Made by a program: the position numbers and the translations under genes | Shown: piece after piece, positions 41,039 to 50,354 of the stretch | Layout: each line of letters opens with the position of its first letter | Position numbering within the stretch: position 1 is the stretch's first letter | Assembly (NCBI RefSeq): GCF_003269065.1 | Contig: NZ_QLTA01000007.1 | Coordinates: 62,001-126,000, forward strand | DNA length: 64,000 nt | Source of the DNA: Paracidovorax anthurii | GTDB lineage: Bacteria > Pseudomonadota > Gammaproteobacteria > Burkholderiales > Burkholderiaceae_C | Reading direction: 5' to 3' | The notes under the pieces: model-generated | Told to the model about the DNA's origin: nothing | The model's input: only the letters and a program-made list of their open reading frames with translations | The model's database searches: none

Positions 41039-42856
41039 TCAATGGGGTACGGGCTCGTAGGGCGCGTGGGCGGGGGTCTCGATCTCGGTGAGTTCCACCG
41101 ACGAGGGCGCGGGCGCATCGCGCCGCGCGCACCACCGGAACAGCTCCAGCGCGTTGTGGCCGATGCCGCGCGCGGCGTCCAACAGGTCGGCCGGCTTGAG
41201 CGACAGCAGCTTCTCGATCCCCGCGCCGGCCGCGTGCCCGATGGGCCCGGGGATGGTCATGTTCAGCACGGCCATCGCCACCGAGCCCAGCAGCATGCCC
41301 GTGGTGTCCTTCTCGATGAAATCGCCCGCCGCGCGGTTGGCGACCAGCACCGCGATCATCACCAGGCTCAGGCCGGCGAAGGACTTGAACTCCTCCAGCG
41401 CATCTTCGCGCGTCATGTTCGGGTTGTTGGCGTTGTGCAGCATCAGCGCGGCGGTGAAGGCCGCGTCGGAGCCCAGGTCCACCATGCCGATCCTGTCGGG
41501 GTACATCAGCGCGGTGGTGGTCAGGCACACCAACGTGGTGAACAGCGCGAGCGCGTTCTTCGCGATCCGGTCGGGGTTGTCGCCGGCTGCGGCCTGCGCG
41601 CCGTCCGTGCCCAGCACGCGCTCCAGGTCGGTGGCGATGTCGAGGAAGGCGTTCGCGGCCAGCGTGACCTGCTTGCTGGTGACGGGGCTCAGCTCCTTGC
41701 CCTGGTCGAGGAAGCCGGTCTTGCCGTCGCCCAGCGCCTTCTGGCCGGCGCGGGCGCGCTCCAGCGCCTCGGTGAGCAGCGTGCGTGGGGAAGGCGCGCT
41801 CTCCGCCGCCGCGGCGGCCGGCTCGTGCGTGGGCGGGTGGGGCGCATGGATGTCCACGTCGCCGTCCAGCGTGCGGCCGGCGGCCGCGAGTGCCGGGTCG
41901 GGCACGCCATGGCGCCGCTGGTTGTACATCTCGCGCATCTCCTTGCTGAAGAAGCCGACGAACAGGGCCGTCGTGGAGGCGATGCCCGCGGCCACGTTGA
42001 AGCCCGGGTTGGCATTGAGCTGCTGCAGCTTCGGCACGAAGGTGGGCAGCGCGAAGATCGCGGCCTGCACCACGTTGATGTAGTGCCGCGACATGAAATG
42101 GTCCATCACGCTGTGCCGGTTCGCGGCCGTGGGCGAGCGCACGGAGCCGACGGCCATCAGGGCCGTCTTCGCGTAGAGGCCGGCCAGCTCGGCCTCGAAC
42201 TGGTTCTGGTGGCTGTAGGCCGGGATGGCCACGGGCACGGCCGGCAGCAGCGTGTTCATGGCCAGGTAGACGGCGGCGCGGCGCGCGAGCGGCTGCTCCG
42301 TCTCCAGGGCATCGAGCGTGGACTCCAGGTGCGCGAGCTTGCCCTCGAAGTGCTGGCGCAGCCCCTCGGGGACCGCCGGGTCCTGCAGCCTGGCGCGCAG
42401 TTCGCCCGTGCCCTCGCGCAGCTCGGGCAGGGTGCTGCCGGCGGGCAGCGGAGCGCTTTCGGCATCGCCCCGGCCCCGCAGGGCCTGCATGAACTCGGCA
42501 TCGTCGCCCCGCATCAGCACCGTGCGCGCATCGGCCAGCCGCGCGGCGGCCTTGGCCGCGTTGCGTGCGCGGGTCCACACGCCGGTGGCGGCGCTCGCCT
42601 GCGCTTCCTGGGGGGTGGCGCTCGCGGTGCTGTCGTGGCTGGACGTGCGCGACAGGGTGGGCGAGGGCGTCGGCGAGCGCGGCGGCGTGGCGCCGCCCGC
42701 GCCGCGCCCGGAGCCCTGCGCGGAGGGCATGCCCTCGGGTGAGGCGAGGCGGGCTGGCGTGCGGGCCGGGCTGGAGGGCGCAGAGGTCTCCGTGGCGGCC
42801 GGCGGAACCATGGCGGCCGTGGGCGAGGTGGGACGGGGGGCTTGGATCGATGGCAT
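41039..42856 (-). CDS. candidate type III effector, multi-hydrophobic-segment protein
   Basis: 605 residues from ATG 42856; an upstream in-frame TTG at 42874 lacks a ribosome site. The first ~95 residues are Ser/Pro/Thr/Ala-rich with almost no acidic residues at the start (MPSIQAPRPTSPTAAMVPP), typical of type III signals, and there is no Sec signal peptide. The remainder is helical with several hydrophobic segments (FNVAAGIASTTALFVGFFS, ALALFTTLVCLTTTALMYP, SLVMIAVLVANRAAG), suggesting insertion into host membranes or a helical bundle. A perfect PIP box with a -10 element sits 71 bp upstream. I do not recognise the family with confidence. Confidence 0.75.
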   Translation of the reverse strand: MPSIQAPRPTSPTAAMVPPAATETSAPSSPARTPARLASPEGMPSAQGSGRGAGGATPPRSPTPSPTLSRTSSHDSTASATPQEAQASAATGVWTRARNAAKAAARLADARTVLMRGDDAEFMQALRGRGDAESAPLPAGSTLPELREGTGELRARLQDPAVPEGLRQHFEGKLAHLESTLDALETEQPLARRAAVYLAMNTLLPAVPVAIPAYSHQNQFEAELAGLYAKTALMAVGSVRSPTAANRHSVMDHFMSRHYINVVQAAIFALPTFVPKLQQLNANPGFNVAAGIASTTALFVGFFSKEMREMYNQRRHGVPDPALAAAGRTLDGDVDIHAPHPPTHEPAAAAAESAPSPRTLLTEALERARAGQKALGDGKTGFLDQGKELSPVTSKQVTLAANAFLDIATDLERVLGTDGAQAAAGDNPDRIAKNALALFTTLVCLTTTALMYPDRIGMVDLGSDAAFTAALMLHNANNPNMTREDALEEFKSFAGLSLVMIAVLVANRAAGDFIEKDTTGMLLGSVAMAVLNMTIPGPIGHAAGAGIEKLLSLKPADLLDAARGIGHNALELFRWCARRDAPAPSSVELTEIETPAHAPYEPVPH

Positions 42857-42889
42857 GGGATGGGCCGGACGCAAAAAAGGGAGGTTTGC

Positions 42890-42951
42890 AGCCTATGCGC
42901 GCCGCCCCCGCGCCCGGGCCGCCCGTGCGAAGGCCTGCGCCGCCGCGCGAA
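42890..42951 (-). promoter_or_regulatory. PIP box with correctly spaced -10 element
   Basis: On the minus strand: TTCGC (42951-42947), 15 bp, TTCGC (42931-42927), then 31 bp to TAGGCT (42895-42890), which fits YANNNT. The spacing agrees with the HrpX promoter rule (30-32 bp). It lies between the LysR stop and the effector candidate start. Confidence 0.9.
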
Positions 42952-42973
42952 GCGGCGCCCCGCCCGGGCCCGT

Positions 42974-43858
42974 CTATGCCCGGGCGGCGCAGGCGGCCTG
43001 CGCCGTGATCCAGCCATGGAAGGTGCGCAGGGCCGGGTCCACGAGCGCTTCGGGGCGGTACACGAGCCGGTAGGCCAGCGCCGTGGCGAGCGGCGCCGCC
43101 TGCACGCCCACGAGCGCGCGCGTGGCCAGCTCGCGGGCCACGAAGGCGCGCCGCGCCAGCGCGAAGCCCCGGCCCGCGAGCGCCGCCTCGATCGCGCCGT
43201 TGGAGCGCGAAAACACCACGCCCTGCTCGCAATCCAGGCCCGCCATGCCCTGGGCCGCGCACCACAGCCGCCAGTCGCCCCGGTGCTCGTCGTGCAGCAG
43301 GCGGTCGCTGGTGATGTCGGCCCTGCGCGCCACGCGGCGCGGCGCGATCAGGCGCGGGCTGCACACGGGCACGAGGTCGTCGGCCACCAGGACCTCGGAC
43401 CGCAGCCCGGGGTACGCGCCGAGCCCGTGGCGCACCGCGAAGTGCACGCCTTCGGCCGCCAGATCGACCAGCCGGTCGGTGGTGCTCACGTGCACGTCGG
43501 TATCGGGCGCGAGCCGGTGGAAATCCTGCAGGCGCGGCACGAGCCACTGCACGGCGAAGCCGGGCGTGCAGCTCACGAGCACCGCGCGGCGGCCCTGCAC
43601 GGACAGGCGCGCGGTGGCGTGGCCGATGAGCGCCAGGGCCTCGCCGCACGCCGCCCGGTAGTCCTGCCCGGCCGCGGTGAGCGCGAGCCCGCGCGGCAGG
43701 CGCTCGAACAGCGCGCAGCCGAGGAACTCCTCCAGCTTGCGCAACTGCTGCGACACGGCGCCGGGCGTGACGTGCAGCTCCTGCGCCGCGCCGCGCACGC
43801 TCAGGTGGCGCGCGGCGGCCTCGAAGAAACGCACGGCGGTGAGCGGGGGTAGGCGCAT
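42974..43858 (-). CDS. LysR-family regulator, GcvA-like
   Basis: 294 residues. The start is MRLPPLTAVRFFEAAARHLS, and RGAAQELHVTPGAVSQQLRK is the DNA-binding helix pattern of GcvA/AmpR-type LysRs. The effector domain covers about 90-290. It is 135 bp from the divergent EamA gene, its likely target. The effector gene downstream on the same strand has its own promoter. Confidence 0.87.
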   Translation of the reverse strand: MRLPPLTAVRFFEAAARHLSVRGAAQELHVTPGAVSQQLRKLEEFLGCALFERLPRGLALTAAGQDYRAACGEALALIGHATARLSVQGRRAVLVSCTPGFAVQWLVPRLQDFHRLAPDTDVHVSTTDRLVDLAAEGVHFAVRHGLGAYPGLRSEVLVADDLVPVCSPRLIAPRRVARRADITSDRLLHDEHRGDWRLWCAAQGMAGLDCEQGVVFSRSNGAIEAALAGRGFALARRAFVARELATRALVGVQAAPLATALAYRLVYRPEALVDPALRTFHGWITAQAACAARA

Positions 43859-43993
43859 GAGGGTTCAGTAGAAATAAACAGTCCGTCAGGATAAATCGTT
43901 TGGCTGGGCTGCACGAAGGTTCCGACAATCGCCGCAAGACCGGGGCATGTGCTCCGGGCCGGACACCGCTTTCCCACTGCCAGGGTTTTTTTC

Positions 43994-44899
43994 ATGCCGC
44001 CTGCCAGCCTGCTGCGCCTTCTCCTGCTGGCCGCCCTGTGGGGCGGCAGCTTCCTGTTCACCCGCTACACGGTGCCCGTGCTGGGCGCCGTGCCGACCGC
44101 TTTCGGGCGCGTGGCGCTGGCCGCGCTGGGGCTCATGGCGCTGCTGGCGCTGCCTCCGCGGCGGCCGGCCTTCCAGGGCCGGCTGGGCGCGGTGCTCGTG
44201 CTGGGGGTGGTCAATTCCGGCATTCCGTTCTGCATGTTCGCGCTGGCCGCGCGCGTGCTGCCCGCCGGCTACAGCGCGATGCTGAACGCCACCACGCCGC
44301 TCATGGGCGTGCTGATCGGCGCGGCGGTGTTCGGCGAGCGCATCACCGGCGCCGGGGCGGCGGGCGTGCTGCTGGGCATGGCTGGCGTGGCCGTGCTGGC
44401 GCAGGCCGGGCCGGTGGCGCTGTCGGCGCCGGTCCTGGCCGGCATCGCGGCGTGCCTCGTGGCGACGGCGTGCTACGGCCTGGCGGGATTTCTCACGCGC
44501 CGCTGGATCACGGCGCGCGGCGGGCTCGACAGCCGCATGGTGGCGCTGGGCAGCCAGTGGGGTGCGGTGCTGGTGCTGGCGCCCTGGGCGTTCTGGCAGG
44601 CGTGGAGCGAGCCGGGCCTGGCCGCGGCCTGGGTAGGGGCCTCGCCCCGGGTCTGGGGCGCCCTGCTGGCCATGGGCCTGCTGTGCACGGCGCTGGCCTA
44701 TGTGCTGTATTTCCGGCTGATCGCCGACGTGGGGCCGCTGAAGGCGCTCTCGGTCACCTTCCTGGTGCCGCTCTTCGGGGTGGCCTGGGGCTGGCTGCTG
44801 CTGGACGAGGCCGTCACCGGCGCGCACGCGGCCGGCGGCGTGCTGATCGCGCTGGCGCTGTGGCTGGTGCTGCGCCCCGCGCCGCCACGGCCGGGCTGA
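43994..44899 (+). CDS. EamA/DMT-family transporter
   Basis: 301 residues from ATG 43994. Ten membrane helices in two EamA repeats, starting LLLLAALWGGSFLFTRYTVP. The second repeat contains GLLCTALAYVLYFRLIADVG and KALSVTFLVPLFGVAWGW. A probable metabolite exporter controlled by the divergent GcvA-like regulator. Confidence 0.87.
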   Translation: MPPASLLRLLLLAALWGGSFLFTRYTVPVLGAVPTAFGRVALAALGLMALLALPPRRPAFQGRLGAVLVLGVVNSGIPFCMFALAARVLPAGYSAMLNATTPLMGVLIGAAVFGERITGAGAAGVLLGMAGVAVLAQAGPVALSAPVLAGIAACLVATACYGLAGFLTRRWITARGGLDSRMVALGSQWGAVLVLAPWAFWQAWSEPGLAAAWVGASPRVWGALLAMGLLCTALAYVLYFRLIADVGPLKALSVTFLVPLFGVAWGWLLLDEAVTGAHAAGGVLIALALWLVLRPAPPRPG

Positions 44900-44948
44900 G
44901 GGACGACCCGGAGCCCAACGGTAGCAACGCGTGGTCATAATGCGCGCC

Positions 44949-45431
44949 ATGCCCAACCGCTGGAAACCCAACGTCACCGTGGCCGCCGTCATCGAGCAGG
45001 GCGGGCGCTTCCTCCTCGTCGAGGAAGACACGGCCGATGGCCTGCGGCTCAACAACCCGGCCGGGCACCTCGATCCGGGCGAATCGCCCGAGCAGGCCTG
45101 CGTGCGCGAGGTGCTGGAGGAGACGGCCCACGACTTCACCGCCTCGGCGCTCGTGGGCGTGTACCTCAACCGCTTCACGCGCACCCGCTCGGGCGACGAC
45201 ATCACCTACCTGCGCTTCGCCTTCACGGGCACGCTGGGCGCGCACCACGCCTGGCGCGCGCTGGACGACGGCATCGTGCGCACCGTGTGGATGACGCCCG
45301 ACGAGCTGCGCTCCTGCGCCGACCGGCACCGCAGCCCGCTGGTGATGCGCTGCATCGAGGATTACCTCGCCGGACAGCGCCAGCCCCTGGGCCTGATCCA
45401 CACCGACGCGAGCGTGTTCTCGCCGCGATGA
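44949..45431 (+). CDS. nudJ: NUDIX hydrolase, NudJ-like
   Basis: 160 residues from ATG 44949. The NUDIX box is GHLDPGESPEQACVREVLEE (G-x5-E-x7-REVLEE), with Ala in place of the final conserved Gly. NPAGHLDPGE and the ending GLIHTDASVFSPR are typical of NudJ/YmfB, a phosphatase acting on nucleoside phosphates and thiamine-precursor pyrophosphate. It is directly upstream of mnmA, as in E. coli, which strengthens the assignment. Confidence 0.88.
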   Translation: MPNRWKPNVTVAAVIEQGGRFLLVEEDTADGLRLNNPAGHLDPGESPEQACVREVLEETAHDFTASALVGVYLNRFTRTRSGDDITYLRFAFTGTLGAHHAWRALDDGIVRTVWMTPDELRSCADRHRSPLVMRCIEDYLAGQRQPLGLIHTDASVFSPR

Positions 45432-45500
45432 CCCGGCGCGGCCCGGGCGTTCCCCGGGGCCGGGCGGCGGGCGCGGCGCCCGAAAAATACAATCCGGGCA

Positions 45501-46628
45501 ATGACATCCACCCCCAAGCAGCGCATCGTCGTCGGCCTCTCCGGCGGCGTGGATTCCGCCGTCACCGCCTATCTCCTGAAGCAGCAGGGCCACGAGGTCG
45601 TGGGCATCTTCATGAAGAACTGGGAGGATGACGACGACAGCGAATACTGCTCGTCCAACATCGACTTCGTGGACGCCGCCTCCGTGGCCGACGTGATCGG
45701 CATCGAGATCGAGCACGTCAACTTCGCCGCCGAGTACAAGGACCGCGTGTTCGCCGAGTTCCTGCGCGAATACGAGGCCGGCCGCACGCCCAACCCCGAC
45801 GTGCTGTGCAACGCCGAGATCAAGTTCAAGGCCTTCCTCGACCACGCCATGCGCGTGGGCGCCGAGAAGATCGCCACCGGCCACTACGCGCGCGTGCGCC
45901 ACAACCCCGCCACCGGCCTGCACGAGCTGCTCAAGGGGCTCGACCCCTCCAAGGACCAGAGCTATTTCCTGCACCGGCTCAACCAGGCGCAGCTCGCGCG
46001 CACGCTGTTTCCCGTGGGCGAGCTGCACAAGACCGAGGTGCGTCGCATCGCCGAGGAGATCGGCCTGCCCAACGCGAAGAAGAAGGATTCGACCGGCATC
46101 TGCTTCATCGGCGAGCGGCCGTTCCGCGAGTTCCTCAACCGCTACATCCGCCACGCGCCCGGGCCCATCCTGGACGAGCGCGGGCGCAAGCTGGGCCAGC
46201 ACGTGGGCCTTTCGTTCTATACCCTGGGCCAGCGCCAGGGCCTGGGTATCGGTGGCGTGAAGGACAAGGGTGCGCAGCGCGGCGGCGGCGAGCACGCGCC
46301 GTGGTTCGTGGCCCGCAAGGAGGTCGAGAAGAACGTGCTGCGCGTGGTGCAGGGCCACGGCCATCCGTGGCTGCAGTCGCATGCGCTGCAGGCCGCCGAC
46401 GCGAGCTGGGTGGCCGGCCATCCGCCGGCCCCGGGCGCCTGCGCCGCCAAGACGCGCTACCGCCAGCAGGACGCGGCCTGCACCGTCGCGAGTGCGCAAG
46501 GGGCGGACTTCGCGCTCGCTTTCCCCGAGGCGCAGTGGGCCGTCACGCCGGGCCAGAGCGCCGTGCTCTACGACGGCGAGGTCTGCCTGGGCGGCGGCGT
46601 GATCACGGCCGCCGACCCCCAGCCATAA
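45501..46628 (+). CDS. mnmA: tRNA-specific 2-thiouridylase
   Basis: 375 residues. The PP-loop [10 protein letters not shown] lies near the N-terminus, followed by [10 protein letters not shown]; the catalytic cysteines are in [12 protein letters not shown] and [11 protein letters not shown]; the middle domain includes [20 protein letters not shown]. It installs sulfur at U34 of tRNA-Lys, -Glu and -Gln. It lies 69 bp after nudJ. Confidence 0.95.
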   Translation: MTSTPKQRIVVGLSGGVDSAVTAYLLKQQGHEVVGIFMKNWEDDDDSEYCSSNIDFVDAASVADVIGIEIEHVNFAAEYKDRVFAEFLREYEAGRTPNPDVLCNAEIKFKAFLDHAMRVGAEKIATGHYARVRHNPATGLHELLKGLDPSKDQSYFLHRLNQAQLARTLFPVGELHKTEVRRIAEEIGLPNAKKKDSTGICFIGERPFREFLNRYIRHAPGPILDERGRKLGQHVGLSFYTLGQRQGLGIGGVKDKGAQRGGGEHAPWFVARKEVEKNVLRVVQGHGHPWLQSHALQAADASWVAGHPPAPGACAAKTRYRQQDAACTVASAQGADFALAFPEAQWAVTPGQSAVLYDGEVCLGGGVITAADPQP

Positions 46629-46847
46629 GTCCGCCCACGCGCCCCAGAGGGTTTTCACCAGGGCGGGCCCCGCATGCCGGGGCCTGCGGCGGCGCCGCGC
46701 TTTGAAAAAGTCTCAACTCCGGCGATCATGTTTTTCACGGCGGAATACGGGGAGACGCTCCTACAGTGTTCTGCCGCTGTGCCGGGCGATGTCGATGCGC
46801 CCCGGCGGCGCGCCCGGAAAAACACACCACCCAACGGAGACAAGCGC

Positions 46848-48509
46848 ATGGCCTGGCAGCAAATCTACGACCCTCTCGGCAACATGGTCCTCTCGACCGC
46901 CCTCGCGGCGGTCCCGGTGGTGGTCATGCTCGCGGCCCTCGGCTTCTTCCACATCAAGGCGCACATCGCCGCGGGCATGGGGCTCGTCGCCGCGCTGCTC
47001 GTGGCGGTCTTCGCCTACGGCATGCCGGTGGACATGGCGGGCCGGGCGGCTTTGCTGGGCGGCTTCACCGGCCTGCTGCCGATCGGCTGGATCGTGCTCA
47101 ACATCATCTTCCTGCACCAGCTCACCGAGCAGAACGGCAGCTTCAAGGTGCTGCAGGATTCGCTCTCGGGCATCACCGAGGACCGGCGCATCCAGCTCTT
47201 GCTGATCGCCTTCTGCTTCGGCGCGTTCTTCGAGGGCGCGGCGGGCTTCGGCACGCCGGTGGCGGTGACGGCGGCGATCCTCATCGGGCTGGGCTTCTCG
47301 CCGCTCGCGGCGTCGGGGCTCTCGCTCATCGCGAACACGGCACCGGTGGCCTTCGGGGCGCTGGGCACGCCCATCATCACGCTGGCCAAGGTGCACGGCT
47401 ACGACGTGATGGAGGTGACGGCCATGGTGGGCCGCCAACTGCCGTTTTTCTCGCTGCTGGTGCCGTTCTGGCTGATCTGGGCCTTCGCGGGGCGTAAGGG
47501 CATGTGGGAGATCTGGCCCGCGATCCTGGTCACGGGCGTGTCGTTCGCCGTGCCGCAGTTCCTGGTGTCCAACTTCATCGGGCCGGAGCTGGTGGACATC
47601 ATCGCGGCCATCGTCTCCATGGCCTGCCTCGTGGGCTTCCTGCGAGTGTGGCGGCCGCGCACGGTGTGGACCTCGCCCTCGCTGCGCGGCCACGACCCCA
47701 GCGCCGCCGAGGCCAAGCCGCCGCAGCCGCTGGCGCGGCACACGCGGGCCGAACTCGTGCGCGCCTGGACGCCCTGGGTGATTCTTTCGGTGTTCGTCTT
47801 CATCTGGGGCCTGCCGCCCGTGAAGGCCTGGCTCAACAGCCTGTTCGCGCCCGCGTTCCCGATGGCGGGCCTGCACAACCTGATCGAGAAGGTGCCGCCC
47901 GTGGTGCCCACGCCCACCAAGGAGGGCGCGGTGTACACGCTGAACCTGCTCTCGGCCACCGGCACGGCCATCCTGCTGTCGGCCGTGGTGAGCGCGATCT
48001 TCATGAAATACAACCCGGTGGCGATCGTGGGCACCTTCTTCCGCACGCTGTGGCTGGTGCGCTTCTCGCTGCTCACCATCGTGCTGATGCTCGCGCTGGG
48101 CACGCTCACGCGCTATTCGGGCACCGACACCACGCTGGGCCTCGCGTTCGCCAACACGGGCGTGCTGTATCCGTTCTTCGGCACGCTCATGGGCTGGCTG
48201 GGCGTGGCGCTCACGGGCTCCGACACGGCATCCAATGTGCTCTTCGGCGGCATGCAGAAGGTGGCGGCCGAGCAGCTGGGCCTGTCGCCCAACCTCATGG
48301 GCGCGGCCAACAGCTCGGGCGGCGTGATGGGCAAGATGATCGATGCGCAGTCCATCGTGGTGGCGTCCACGGCCACGCGCTGGTTCAACAAGGAAGGCGA
48401 GATCCTGCGCTACGTGTTCTTCCACTCCATCGCGCTGGCCTGCCTCGTGGGCCTGTACGTCACGCTGCAGGCCTACGTGTGGCCCTTCACGCGGATGGTG
48501 GTGCACTGA
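46848..48509 (+). CDS. lldP: L-lactate permease
   Basis: 553 residues from ATG 46848, with AACGGAGA as ribosome site. About 13 membrane helices of the LctP family. Motifs include FGAFFEGAAGFGTPVAVTAA and ANTAPVAFGALGTPI near the N-terminus, and GVALTGSDTASNVLFGGMQ with ANSSGGVMGKMIDAQSI near the end. It is a proton-coupled lactate/glycolate importer. No lactate dehydrogenase genes are adjacent. The 219-bp gap before it holds no gene. Confidence 0.93.
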   Translation: MAWQQIYDPLGNMVLSTALAAVPVVVMLAALGFFHIKAHIAAGMGLVAALLVAVFAYGMPVDMAGRAALLGGFTGLLPIGWIVLNIIFLHQLTEQNGSFKVLQDSLSGITEDRRIQLLLIAFCFGAFFEGAAGFGTPVAVTAAILIGLGFSPLAASGLSLIANTAPVAFGALGTPIITLAKVHGYDVMEVTAMVGRQLPFFSLLVPFWLIWAFAGRKGMWEIWPAILVTGVSFAVPQFLVSNFIGPELVDIIAAIVSMACLVGFLRVWRPRTVWTSPSLRGHDPSAAEAKPPQPLARHTRAELVRAWTPWVILSVFVFIWGLPPVKAWLNSLFAPAFPMAGLHNLIEKVPPVVPTPTKEGAVYTLNLLSATGTAILLSAVVSAIFMKYNPVAIVGTFFRTLWLVRFSLLTIVLMLALGTLTRYSGTDTTLGLAFANTGVLYPFFGTLMGWLGVALTGSDTASNVLFGGMQKVAAEQLGLSPNLMGAANSSGGVMGKMIDAQSIVVASTATRWFNKEGEILRYVFFHSIALACLVGLYVTLQAYVWPFTRMVVH

Positions 48510-48515
48510 CCCCCG

Positions 48516-49508
48516 TCACGCGGCCGCGGGGGCTGGCCTCACGCGGTTCACCTCCACCGAGATGTGCGCCAGCTCCTCGTGCACGCGCAGCCTGCGCTTG
48601 AGGTCGTCGGGCTCCATCTCGCCGGTGGTGGCCAGCGAGACGATGCAGGCGTAGCGGTCGGCGCCCACGCGCCACACGTGCAGGTCGCACAGCGATGCGG
48701 GCACCGGGCTGCTGGCCACGGCCTCGCGGATTTCCTGCGCCACCGGCGCATCCATCTCCGCGTCCAGCAGCACGCGGGCGGTGTCGCGCATCAGGCCCAG
48801 CGCCCAGATCCCCACGAGCACCGAGCCCGCGATGCCCATGAGCGGATCGAGCCAGGCGGCGTTCCACAGCTTGCCGCCGCACAGCGCGACGATGGCCAGC
48901 ACCGAGGTGGCGGCATCCGCCACCACGTGCAGGTAGGCCGAGCGCAGGTTCAGGTCGGCGTGCCGCGCGCCGTGGTGTTCGTGGGGATGGCCATGGTCGT
49001 GGTCGTGGGAGTGCCCATGCCCGTGTCCGTGTCCGTGTCCATGCCGCAGCAGCCATGCGCAGGCGAGGTTCACCAGCAGCCCGAATGCCGCCAGCGCGAT
49101 GGCCTGGTCGTAGGCGATGGGCGAGGGCTCCATCAGGCGCGCCACGGACTGGAAGGCCATGAGCAATGCAATGCCCAGCAGCAGGATGGCACTGCTGTAG
49201 CCGCCCAGGATCTCGATCTTCCAGGTGCCGAAGGCGAAGCGCTGGTCGCGCTGCAGCCGCCGCGCCGCCGCATAGGCGAGGGCGGAGAGGCCCAGCGCCA
49301 GCGCGTGCGAACTCATGTGCCAGCCATCGGCCAGCAGCGCCATGGAGTTGAACCACCAGCCGCCCGCGATCTCCACGGCCATGGTGGATACCGTCAGCCC
49401 GATCGCCCAGCGGGCGCCGCGCTCGGCCAGCGGATTGCCCTGCGAGAAAACGTGGTCGTGGTGCCAGCCGTGGGCTGGCGTCTGGGCGGAATGGAGTGAA
49501 GATTGCAT
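48516..49508 (-). CDS. dmeF: cation diffusion facilitator, Co/Ni-type DmeF
   Basis: 330 residues from ATG 49508. Six membrane helices; the metal site HMSSHALALGLSALAY is in helix II, and DAATSVLAI in helix V. The cytosolic loop between helices IV and V is extremely His-rich (HGHGHGHGHGHSHDHDHGH, then PHEHHGARH), as in DmeF/ZitB-type exporters. The C-terminal domain contains CDLHVWRVGADRYACIV. The divergent gene is an RcnR/FrmR-type repressor with an operator-like palindrome in between, so cobalt or nickel is the probable substrate. Confidence 0.88.
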   Translation of the reverse strand: MQSSLHSAQTPAHGWHHDHVFSQGNPLAERGARWAIGLTVSTMAVEIAGGWWFNSMALLADGWHMSSHALALGLSALAYAAARRLQRDQRFAFGTWKIEILGGYSSAILLLGIALLMAFQSVARLMEPSPIAYDQAIALAAFGLLVNLACAWLLRHGHGHGHGHGHSHDHDHGHPHEHHGARHADLNLRSAYLHVVADAATSVLAIVALCGGKLWNAAWLDPLMGIAGSVLVGIWALGLMRDTARVLLDAEMDAPVAQEIREAVASSPVPASLCDLHVWRVGADRYACIVSLATTGEMEPDDLKRRLRVHEELAHISVEVNRVRPAPAAA

Positions 49509-49515
49509 GGTGGCA

Positions 49516-49530
49516 TACTCTACTCCAGTA
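49516..49530. promoter_or_regulatory. RcnR/DmeR-type operator
   Basis: On the minus strand TACTGGAGTAGAGTA: TACT and AGTA arms with a G-containing 7-bp centre, like the RcnR site (TACT-G6-N-AGTA) but with the G-tract interrupted. It lies just upstream of both dmeF and the repressor gene. Confidence 0.65.
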
Positions 49531-49566
49531 TGGTTATCGATCCATGAGGGTTCGTAGAATCGGCGC

Positions 49567-49842
49567 ATGGCCCACACCGTCCACGACAAATCCGCGCTGC
49601 TCAAGCGCATCCGCCGCATCCAGGGGCAGTCCCAGGCGCTGGAGCGCGCCCTGGAGGAAGAGCAAGGCTGCGCCGAGGTGCTGCAGCAGATCGCGGCGGT
49701 GCGGGGCGCGGTGAACGGGCTCATGGCGGCCGTGCTCGAAGGCCAGCTGCGCCACCATCTCGCGGACCCGGAGGCCGATCCGGCGCAGCGCGAGCGCGAC
49801 CTGCAGGCCGCGATGTCGGCCGTGCGTTCCTACATGAAGTGA
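49567..49842 (+). CDS. dmeR: metal-responsive repressor of the CsoR/RcnR/FrmR family, DmeR-like
   Basis: 91 residues, all helical, starting MAHTVHDKSALLKRIRRIQGQ. The metal/electrophile set of the family is partly kept: His3, Cys35 (EQGCAEVLQQ) and His64, but position 60 is Gln where RcnR and FrmR carry His. It is divergent from dmeF across a 58-bp region that holds the operator-like palindrome. Expected role: it represses dmeF until Co/Ni binds. A formaldehyde sensor is a weaker alternative, since no frmA is nearby. Confidence 0.85.
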   Translation: MAHTVHDKSALLKRIRRIQGQSQALERALEEEQGCAEVLQQIAAVRGAVNGLMAAVLEGQLRHHLADPEADPAQRERDLQAAMSAVRSYMK

Positions 49843-49873
49843 CGGGGTTCGCCCCCGGGCGGCCTCTGCGGCC

Positions 49874-50224
49874 TCAGCCGCCGCGCCGCGCGTCGGGATC
49901 GCTGGGGCCGTTGCGGTCCGAGAGCACCTCGGCGGGCGGGTCCAGGTCGCCGCTATCGCCGCCTTCCACGGCCCAGGTGCCGCCCGTGCGCCCGGTCTTG
50001 CCGCGCGGGTGGCCCATGTCGGTGCCGTCGTCGAAGTTGAGCGGCCCGCCCTCGCGCGGATCGTCGAAGGGCCGGGCGGATATCTCGTCGAGGCCGTCGG
50101 AGACGTCGTGCTCCGCGTTCAGCCGGTCGTTGATGTCATCGCCCCGGGTCAGCCCGGCGAGCGGGTCGTCCGAGGGGTCGATGCCGGGGTCGGTATCGGG
50201 GTCGGTGGCATGGGGCGTGCGCAT
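49874..50224 (-). CDS. unknown acidic, disordered small protein
   Basis: 116 residues from ATG 50224 with AAGGAG upstream. It is rich in Asp, Gly and Pro (DPDTDPGIDPSDDPLAGL, GGPLNFDDGTDMGHPRGKTG) with no predicted fold or signal. This looks like the small acidic proteins often annotated as hypothetical in Acidovorax. No function recognised. Confidence 0.65.
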   Translation of the reverse strand: MRTPHATDPDTDPGIDPSDDPLAGLTRGDDINDRLNAEHDVSDGLDEISARPFDDPREGGPLNFDDGTDMGHPRGKTGRTGGTWAVEGGDSGDLDPPAEVLSDRNGPSDPDARRGG

Positions 50225-50354
50225 GGGAGGCTCCTTCCTGGGCCGTGCCGTGGAATGGCGGCAGTGCCGCCGCGATGCCTCCAGCTTCGCGCGGGGCGCC
50301 GGAGCCGGCGGTGGGCCGGGGGCCCGCATGCGGGTAGGAACCGTTCCATGGCCC

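Noticed and set aside
49008-49050. His-repeat tract in dmeF as a low-complexity artefact
   Set aside because: The His-rich cytosolic loop is a normal feature of DmeF/ZitB-type exporters.
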